A stretch of 8,587 nt of DNA from JAWPNA01 sp045402695 (GTDB taxonomy: Bacteria; Acidobacteriota; Polarisedimenticolia; JACPZX01; DASXTC01). A model generated the notes under the pieces. It saw nothing but the letters and a program-made list of their open reading frames with translations. It made no database searches and was not told the origin of the DNA. Shown one piece after another: positions 1-4,293 of the stretch. Within the stretch, counting starts at the first letter, position 1. The number at the start of each line of letters is the position of its first letter. The position numbers were made by a program, and so were the translations under genes. The stretch covers positions 1 through 8,587 of the forward strand of contig JAWPNA010000280.1 of NCBI GenBank assembly GCA_045402695.1, written 5' to 3'.

Positions 1-1123
1 CCTCCGGGTCCTTGATCCGGCCGCGCACCTTACGGCTGAACTCGGGCAGGGCCATGCTGGCCCTCACCCAGAAGGCTCCACGACGAAGCCTTCGGAAGAC
101 GCGGATCGGCCGCTCGAACTCGTCCGCGAACTCGCCCACCAGCTCCTCGAGCAGGTCCTCCATCGTGACCACCCCGGCTGTGCCGCCGTACTCGTCCACG
201 ACAATCGCGAGGTGCACGTGGCGGCTCTGCAGCTCCCCGACGAGCTGGCGCGCGCGCATCACTTCCGGGACGAACACCGCCGGTCTCATCAGGCCGCGCA
301 CGCCGGACGGCTGCGCCAGCCCGAATCGATGCGCGAGCAGATCCTTCGCGTAAAGGACGCCGGTGATGTCATCGAGGCTTTCCCTGTAGACGGGAATCCG
401 CGAGTGGCGTCCTTTTCTGGTCAGTTCGAGCGCCTCCTCCATGGTGGCCGTCTCCCTGATCGCGATGATGTCGGGCCGCGGCATCATGACCTGACGCACC
501 TGGAGATCGCCGAGCCTGAATGCGGCTTCGATCATCTCCGTCTGTCCCGCCTTGAGAATCCCTTCTCCGCGGCTGATGTCAATGAGCGTCATGAAGTCCT
601 CCTCGCTGAGAGGGGCCGGCCCCTGCCCTGCCTGCCGGCGCGCGCGGCCCGGCTCTGTCACCAGCGCGGAGAGCCGTGCCAGGGGCGCGGCCACCGGCCT
701 GACCGCCATCAGAAAGAGCCGCAGGGGCCTCGCCAGCAGGAGCGCCACGGACTCGGGGAAGGTCACGGCAACCGACTTGGGCACCAGGTCGCAGACGAGG
801 ATGATCATGATTGATGTGACCGCCATGCCCGCGATGAGCGAGATACCTTCAGGGGGCAGGTGCGCTTCGTAGCGACGCCTGAGAATCGCGACGAGGTTCG
901 ACGCGCTGATGTTCACCAGCTCGGTGCCGATGATGAGGCTGACCAGGAGGGTCCTGGGATCTCTCAGCGCGTCGGCGACGATGCGGCCCGCGCGGGGCCG
1001 CTCGCGTCTCAGGCGGTCAACTCGCCACGGCCTCAGGCTGAAGAAGGAGGTCTCCGAGGCGGCGATGAGCGCGGAAAGCACCAGCAGCCCCGCGAGCATC
1101 AGCAACAAGACAGAAGTGCTCAT
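1..1123 (-). CDS. CNNM/CorC (HlyC) family membrane protein with CBS domains, C-terminus cut by window edge
   Basis: The frame is open from ATG at 1123 to the left edge (374 codons), so the 3' end is missing. Residues 1-165 form a DUF21/CNNM membrane domain: a hydrophobic first helix running into AASETSFF, then GTELVNISASN and a hydrophobic stretch ending in VPKS. Residues about 205-335 are a CBS pair, shown by QVMMPRPDII (211-220), HSRIPVYRESL (240-250) and the family hallmark VVDEYGGTAGVVTMEDLLEE (308-327). From about 348 the CorC_HlyC C-terminal domain begins (GAFWVRASM) and is then cut. Relatives are linked to Mg2+/Co2+ efflux or tolerance; the 'hemolysin' name in databases is historical. 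The usual GEIxPK-type motif reads CDLVPK here. No good ribosome binding site precedes the ATG (only GGGA), and an intrinsic terminator ends 18 nt upstream, so expression probably needs readthrough or a promoter I cannot see. The family call is firm; the transported ion is not known. Confidence 0.93.
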   Translation of the reverse strand, partial: MSTSVLLLMLAGLLVLSALIAASETSFFSLRPWRVDRLRRERPRAGRIVADALRDPRTLLVSLIIGTELVNISASNLVAILRRRYEAHLPPEGISLIAGMAVTSIMIILVCDLVPKSVAVTFPESVALLLARPLRLFLMAVRPVAAPLARLSALVTEPGRARRQAGQGPAPLSEEDFMTLIDISRGEGILKAGQTEMIEAAFRLGDLQVRQVMMPRPDIIAIRETATMEEALELTRKGRHSRIPVYRESLDDITGVLYAKDLLAHRFGLAQPSGVRGLMRPAVFVPEVMRARQLVGELQSRHVHLAIVVDEYGGTAGVVTMEDLLEELVGEFADEFERPIRVFRRLRRGAFWVRASMALPEFSRKVRGRIKDPE

Positions 1124-1141
1124 CGATCCCGGGCGAGCATG

Positions 1142-1176
1142 AAAAAGGGCGGCCGGAAAATCCTCCTGGCCGCCCT
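1142..1176 (-). terminator. Intrinsic terminator of the carD transcript
   Basis: Read on the minus strand, AGGGCGGCC (1176-1168) pairs perfectly with GGCCGCCCT (1154-1146) around a 13-nt loop. A run of five T (1146-1142) follows at once. A 9-bp GC-rich stem plus U-tract is a classic Rho-independent terminator. It lies 45 nt after the carD stop codon and 18 nt before the ATG of the CNNM/CorC gene, so it separates the two transcripts. On the plus strand no T-run follows the stem, so it works in one direction only. The loop also contains AGGAGGA (see findings). Confidence 0.85.
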
Positions 1177-1221
1177 CGATCTCGAGTCCTCAGGATGGCG
1201 TCGCGGCGCCCGCAAGTCCGG

Positions 1222-1728
1222 TCAGTGCTCGGCCGCGATCTTGATGCAGACCGCAACCGCCTTGTCGACCTTCGCTTCGATCTCGTTCTCGGGCATGTTG
1301 GAGACCTCGGCGATCTCGCTCACGATCAGGTACTTCGATTTGTCGAGCATCTTCCTCTCGCGGTACGAGAGGTTCTTGCTCTTGCTGAGGTAGCTCAGAT
1401 TCTTCAGGACCCTGATGACCTCGAAGATATCGCCCGTTCTCATCTTGTCCGAGTTCTCCTGGAACCTGCCCTTCCAGTCGTTGGTGATTTCTATCTTGCT
1501 GCTCCTCAGGACTTTGAAGACCTTGTCCACGTCCTTGCGCGAGAGAACCTGTCTGAGCCCGACCTGAGTGGTGTTGGTGGTCGGCACAAGGACAGTACTG
1601 TCATTCGACAGGATCCTGAGACGGTAGAACGTGTTGTCCATGCCCGAATTCGAAGCCGTCATGATCTGCTCGATCACGCCCACGCCATGATTCGGGTAAA
1701 CAACCTTGTCTCCGATCTTGAACTGCAC
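1222..1728 (-). CDS. carD: CarD/CdnL family RNA polymerase-binding transcription regulator
   Basis: This 168-residue protein is full length for CarD/CdnL (about 160-170). Residues 1-60 are the Tudor-like RNAP-interaction domain, opening with FKIGDKVVYPNHGVGVIE and continuing through YRLRIL and VGLRQVLS. Residues 65-168 are the helical DNA-binding domain with NDWKGRF, YLSKSKNLSYRERKMLDK and a C-terminal helix. Trp85 matches the tryptophan that in characterised CarD proteins (Mycobacterium, Myxococcus CdnL) contacts the upstream edge of the -10 region. Family members bind the RNAP beta subunit and stabilise the open promoter complex, especially at rRNA and housekeeping promoters. The start is GTG at 1728, preceded by AAGGAGG with a 5-nt spacer. 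A strong promoter lies about 60 nt further upstream and a terminator follows the stop, so the gene appears monocistronic. It looks less GC-rich and the product more lysine-rich than its neighbours, as expected of a conserved, well-expressed gene. Confidence 0.95.
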   Translation of the reverse strand: MQFKIGDKVVYPNHGVGVIEQIMTASNSGMDNTFYRLRILSNDSTVLVPTTNTTQVGLRQVLSRKDVDKVFKVLRSSKIEITNDWKGRFQENSDKMRTGDIFEVIRVLKNLSYLSKSKNLSYRERKMLDKSKYLIVSEIAEVSNMPENEIEAKVDKAVAVCIKIAAEH

Positions 1729-1733
1729 AGCAG

Positions 1734-1740
1734 CCTCCTT
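1734..1740 (-). promoter_or_regulatory. Ribosome binding site of carD, decides a GTG start
   Basis: On the minus strand AAGGAGG (1740-1734) is followed by 5 nt and then GTG (1728-1726). The strong match fixes GTG as the initiation codon and gives a protein beginning at the expected CarD N-terminus (QFKIGDKVVYP). Confidence 0.85.
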
Positions 1741-1792
1741 CGCGCACGTCCGCCCCGGACCCGAACGCGATACCTTTGAAAATCAACGGCTT

Positions 1793-1821
1793 AGTCTATT
1801 GCACCGACCTGTAAATGTCAA
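1793..1821 (-). promoter_or_regulatory. Sigma-70-type promoter of carD
   Basis: On the minus strand a perfect TTGACA (1821-1816) is separated by exactly 17 nt from TAGACT (1798-1793), a 4/6 match to TATAAT. Transcription would begin near 1786, giving a leader of about 58 nt before the GTG of carD. The region is AT-richer than the surrounding sequence. This is the best-scoring promoter in the window. It is inferred from sequence only. Confidence 0.65.
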
Positions 1822-1910
1822 TGGATACGTGAGGATTCGAGTCACGCCGCCCCGCACCCGCCCCACGCCGGCCCGTGACCGGGGCGAGACCATCACGGCC
1901 GGATTCCCTG

Positions 1911-1941
1911 CCGTAAGCGCTTGCCGGCTTGACCCTTACGG
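1911..1941. repeat. 7-bp inverted repeat flanking the -35 box of the diiron-protein gene
   Basis: CCGTAAG (1911-1917) and CTTACGG (1935-1941) are perfect inverted copies with 17 nt between them. An 8-bp palindrome, AAGCGCTT, at 1915-1922 overlaps the left arm. The right arm begins immediately after the TTGACC -35 hexamer at 1929-1934. The position suits an operator for a dimeric regulator, but arms this short can occur by chance and no cognate regulator is encoded nearby. Confidence 0.35.
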
Positions 1942-1957
1942 GTCCCGGGAATATCTT
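1929..1957 (+). promoter_or_regulatory. Sigma-70-type promoter giving a probably leaderless mRNA
   Basis: TTGACC (1929-1934, 5/6 match to TTGACA) is followed after exactly 17 nt by TATCTT (1952-1957, 4/6 match to TATAAT). The expected transcription start, 6-8 nt after the -10, falls at 1963-1965, on or next to the ATG at 1965. The gene has no Shine-Dalgarno sequence, which fits a leaderless transcript. The in-frame TTG at 1929 is part of the -35 box, which argues against using it as a start codon. Confidence 0.5.
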
Positions 1958-1964
1958 CGGCGAC

Positions 1965-2723
1965 ATGGCTGACCTGAAGGACTCCCTTCTCAGAATCATG
2001 GACCACAAAGACCACTGGGCCTGGCCCATCTTCGGAGGGCCCACCGCCACCCTCGACCAGCTCAAGGTCCACTTCCTGCAGGAATACAGCGTCTACGTGC
2101 GGGATTTCCCGGTATTGCTCAGCCGCATCCATTCGCGATGTCCCGTTCCCGACGTGCGCCGCGACCTTGCCGAGAACCTGTATGAAGAGGAGACCGGCGG
2201 TCTGTCGGGCACCGGCCCCCATCCCGAACTGTTCCTCTACATGATGGAGGGGATGGCATTCCAGAAACGGGAGTTTCGCGGCGTAAAGCTGCTGCCCGAG
2301 AGCCGGAAGTATCGTGACTGGCTGGACGAAGCCACCACTCAGTTGCCGTGGGTCGTGGGGGCGGCCGTCGTGACCATCTTCGTGGAAGGGAGCGTCCACG
2401 ACCGGCGCGAGATCTCTCACACCGGCCCCCGGCACGCCGTCCCCGAGGACGTCGAGCGCGCGCTGCTGCGCGACAACCCCCTCGTCCGCTTTCACGGACT
2501 CGACCCCCGCTTCCTGACCTTGAAGCGAGCCCACGCGCGAGTCGAGCAGGGACACCGCCGCGCCGCCTGGCGCATCGTGCTGGAGAACGCGAGGAGCGCC
2601 GGCGACCGCATGCTCTGCGTCGAGGCGCTGGAGCGCAGCCTCGAGCTCTGGAGTGCCTACCGCGACGGCGTGGCGCGGGTCGCGGGCATCACGAGGGTCG
2701 CTCGGCGCGCCGCGCGGCGATGA
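1965..2723 (+). CDS. Heme-oxygenase-like diiron (PqqC/CADD/TenA-like) protein
   Basis: This 252-residue all-alpha protein resembles the PqqC/CADD branch of the heme-oxygenase-like fold, often annotated as 'iron-containing redox enzyme'. The N-terminal helix has HWAWPIF (17-23), then FLQEYSVYVRDFPVLLSRI (37-55) and ENLYEEETGG (70-79). Candidate metal ligands are E74-E76, H86 (PHPELF), E141 (FVEGS), H190, E194 and H197 (AHARVEQGH). The last three keep the H-x3-acid-x2-H spacing known from CADD, but with Glu where Asp is usual. HGLDPRFLTLKRAH (177-190) is also typical. Characterised relatives carry out O2-dependent chemistry on cofactors or amino acids (pABA from tyrosine in CADD, the last PQQ step in PqqC); the substrate here cannot be told. 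No pqq, thiamine or folate genes are adjacent. ATG 1965 is chosen over TTG 1929 because the latter lies in the promoter. The gene converges with the amidohydrolase, 13 nt apart, with no hairpin-plus-T-run terminator between them. Confidence 0.75.
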   Translation: MADLKDSLLRIMDHKDHWAWPIFGGPTATLDQLKVHFLQEYSVYVRDFPVLLSRIHSRCPVPDVRRDLAENLYEEETGGLSGTGPHPELFLYMMEGMAFQKREFRGVKLLPESRKYRDWLDEATTQLPWVVGAAVVTIFVEGSVHDRREISHTGPRHAVPEDVERALLRDNPLVRFHGLDPRFLTLKRAHARVEQGHRRAAWRIVLENARSAGDRMLCVEALERSLELWSAYRDGVARVAGITRVARRAARR

Positions 2724-2736
2724 CCGGCGCATCGTT

Positions 2737-4059
2737 TCATTGCGTGTCGCGGATCACATTGCCGCCCTTCATCACGAAGCGGACGTCCTGCAGCACCTTG
2801 ACGTCCGCGAGCGGGTCGCCCGCCACGGCGATCAGATCGGCGTAGGCGCCCGGGGCCACCACTCCGATTTCCCCGCGCATGCCGAGCATTTCCGCGGCCG
2901 TCGTCGTGGCCGACGCGATCGCCCGCGCCGGGCTCATGCCATCGGCCACCATGTACGAGAACTCCTTCGCCTGCTTCTCGGTCCAAGGGAAGCCCCCCAC
3001 GTCGGTGCCCAAGACGATTTTCACGCCAGCGGCCAATGCCTTGCGGAATCCGGCGTGGTGGAACTTGGGGACCTCGGCCCAGATGGCCCGCCCCTCGGCG
3101 GCGCGCCCGGGGGCCACGAACTCGGTCACGCTCAACGTGGGGACGTAGTAGACCCCCCGTGCGGCCATCGCGCGGATCGACTCGTCATCCAGACCCACGC
3201 CGTGCTCGATGGAGTCCACGCCCGCCTGCAGGGCGATGCGCAGCCCAGAGCGCGTCATCGCATGGGCGGCCACCTTGTGGCGCTGCCGGTGCGCTTCATC
3301 CACGATCGCCGACATCTCCTCGAGAGTGAAGTTCGGAATGCTGTCGAGCATGCCGTCACCGGCGATGTAGTAGCCGCGGTCCGCGTACACCTTGATCCAG
3401 TCGGCGCCGAGTTTGAGCTGCTCGCGCACGGCGCGGCGGGCCTCGTCCGGCCCATCCACGATCTGGACTCCCTCGGGCACCGTCACTTCGGGAGGAAACC
3501 CGAGAAGGGGATACGAGCCGGTGACCGCGAGCGCCCGCGTGGAGACGACGAGGCGCGGTCCTTCGATGTAGCCCCTCTCGATCGCCTGCTTGACCGCCAC
3601 GTCGGCGTAGCCGGCCCCCTCCGTCTCGAGGTCCCGCAACGTGGTGAAGCCGTTCACCAGGGCGATGCGCGCCGACACCGTGGCCCTGATGGTGCGCAGG
3701 TTGGCCGACTCGCGCAGGATCTGATCTTCGTACTCCTTCTGGGTCACGTCCCCCTGCAGGAGGATGTGCGTGTGCGCGTCGACCAGCCCGGGCATAACGG
3801 TGTATCGCGAGAGGTCGATCCTCCTCGCCGAGGAGGGTTCCGTCACGTTCCCGGCCGCGCCGGCGTCCTTGATCCGCTCCCCTTCGATGACGATGACGGC
3901 GTCCTTCACCGCGGGCCCCACCTGGCCGTCCCTGCAATCGATGAGCGCCCCCGCCCGCACCACGATCGCCTCGGCCGCGCCACTCACGAGCGACTCCGGA
4001 CCCGCCAGCATCACGACGGAAACCAGGATCACCGCCCCGCTGTGCATCATGCCCCTCAT
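2737..4059 (-). CDS. Exported metal-dependent amidohydrolase (imidazolonepropionase/prolidase-like)
   Basis: The protein has 440 residues. A signal peptide occupies residues 1 to about 28 (hydrophobic core GAVILVSVVMLAG, likely cleavage near VSGA/AEA), so it should act in the periplasm or outside the cell. The amidohydrolase TIM barrel follows, with metal-site motifs in order: VDAHTHI (H96, H98), DWIKVY (K223, the position usually carboxylated to bridge two metals), AAHAM (H266), SIEHG (H286) and GTDVG (D353). The C-terminal strand region GAYADLIAVAGDPL closes the composite domain. This motif set is that of the Xaa-Pro dipeptidase/imidazolonepropionase-like subgroup, whose exported members hydrolyse dipeptides or cyclic amides; the substrate cannot be read from sequence. 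The ATG at 4059 has GGAGG with a 5-nt spacer; ATGs at codons 4 and 5 are less likely starts. The gene is divergent from the DUF885 gene, and I found no convincing promoter in its leader. Confidence 0.92.
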   Translation of the reverse strand: MRGMMHSGAVILVSVVMLAGPESLVSGAAEAIVVRAGALIDCRDGQVGPAVKDAVIVIEGERIKDAGAAGNVTEPSSARRIDLSRYTVMPGLVDAHTHILLQGDVTQKEYEDQILRESANLRTIRATVSARIALVNGFTTLRDLETEGAGYADVAVKQAIERGYIEGPRLVVSTRALAVTGSYPLLGFPPEVTVPEGVQIVDGPDEARRAVREQLKLGADWIKVYADRGYYIAGDGMLDSIPNFTLEEMSAIVDEAHRQRHKVAAHAMTRSGLRIALQAGVDSIEHGVGLDDESIRAMAARGVYYVPTLSVTEFVAPGRAAEGRAIWAEVPKFHHAGFRKALAAGVKIVLGTDVGGFPWTEKQAKEFSYMVADGMSPARAIASATTTAAEMLGMRGEIGVVAPGAYADLIAVAGDPLADVKVLQDVRFVMKGGNVIRDTQ

Positions 4060-4078
4060 CTATGCCTCCCCTCTCGCC

Positions 4079-4117
4079 CCCATGAATGGGTCCTCAGGCT
4101 ACCCCTCCATCGAGGGG
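4079..4117. repeat. Two small inverted repeats in the amidohydrolase leader region
   Basis: CCCAT-GA-ATGGG (4079-4090) is a palindrome with 5-bp arms. CCCCTC-CATC-GAGGGG (4102-4117) can form a 6-bp hairpin with a tetraloop. Both lie 20-58 nt upstream of the amidohydrolase start, in its untranslated leader or promoter region. No T-run follows either of them, so neither is a terminator. A role as operator or mRNA structure is possible but unsupported. I see nothing else in the rest of 4060-4174. Confidence 0.3.
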
Positions 4118-4174
4118 GCGCGCAAGACCTCCATTTCGCGACGCAGCGCTCCGGCCCGGGCTGAACATGGGTTC

Positions 4175-4203
4175 TTGAACACCGGCACAGGTCGGGGTAG
4201 AGT
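4175..4203 (+). promoter_or_regulatory. Sigma-70-type promoter of the DUF885-ABC exporter operon
   Basis: TTGAAC (4175-4180, 4/6 match to TTGACA) is followed after exactly 17 nt by TAGAGT (4198-4203, 4/6 match to TATAAT). Transcription would start near 4210, about 16 nt before the GGAGG at 4226. The -10 hexamer resembles that of the carD promoter (TAGACT). The spacing and position make it plausible, but it is only a sequence match. Confidence 0.45.
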
Positions 4204-4225
4204 AACCGCCTCAACCGACATCAAT

Positions 4226-4239
4226 GGAGGTGCGACATC
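4226..4239 (+). promoter_or_regulatory. GGAGG ribosome binding site followed by an in-frame ATC, candidate true start of the DUF885 protein
   Basis: GGAGG (4226-4230) lies 6 nt before ATC (4237-4239), which is in frame with the DUF885 gene. Reading from this ATC adds 19 residues: basic/hydrophobic IAILIRGPLC, then a hydrophobic run IAAAIIGALV, then NVPA, a typical signal-peptidase I site. The frame is open back to a TAG at 4198-4200, and between it and GTG 4294 there is no ATG, GTG or TTG. So the good ribosome binding site and the signal peptide agree, but the initiator is not a standard one. A wrong base (ATG read as ATC), or a 1-nt indel joining the out-of-frame ATG at 4224 to this frame, are the other explanations. 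Confidence 0.5.
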
Positions 4240-4293
4240 GCAATCCTCATACGCGGCCCGCTCTGCATCGCCGCCGCAATCATCGGAGCCCTC

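Noticed and set aside
212..814. Plus-strand open frame opposite the CNNM/CorC gene
   Set aside because: It is low-complexity, His/Arg-rich sequence. The minus strand encodes unmistakable CBS-domain signatures across the same bases.
1822..1846. tRNA T-arm-like sequence on the minus strand (ACTCGAATCC between GTGA and TCAC)
   Set aside because: The T-loop core resembles a tRNA 3' end, but the closing pair of a 7-nt loop is mismatched, and no D-arm, anticodon arm or matching 5' acceptor strand lies upstream. It overlaps the carD promoter region and is most likely chance.
1929..1964. TTG at 1929 as the start of the diiron-protein gene
   Set aside because: The TTG is part of the TTGACC -35 hexamer, has no ribosome binding site and adds 12 residues without family similarity. 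ATG 1965 is the better start.
2708..2719. Perfect 12-bp palindrome CGCCGCGCGGCG at the end of the diiron-protein gene
   Set aside because: It has no loop and no T-run, and it is made of Arg/Ala codons in a GC-rich tail. It does not qualify as a terminator for either convergent gene.
1893..2732. Minus-strand open frame (279 codons) opposite the diiron-protein gene
   Set aside because: It shows no family motifs. The plus-strand frame has conserved heme-oxygenase-like motifs and ligands.
2653..4164. Long plus-strand open frame (503 codons) antisense to the amidohydrolase gene
   Set aside because: It is His/Arg/Asp-rich without domain motifs, while the minus strand has the full amidohydrolase metal motif set. 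It is a codon-bias shadow.
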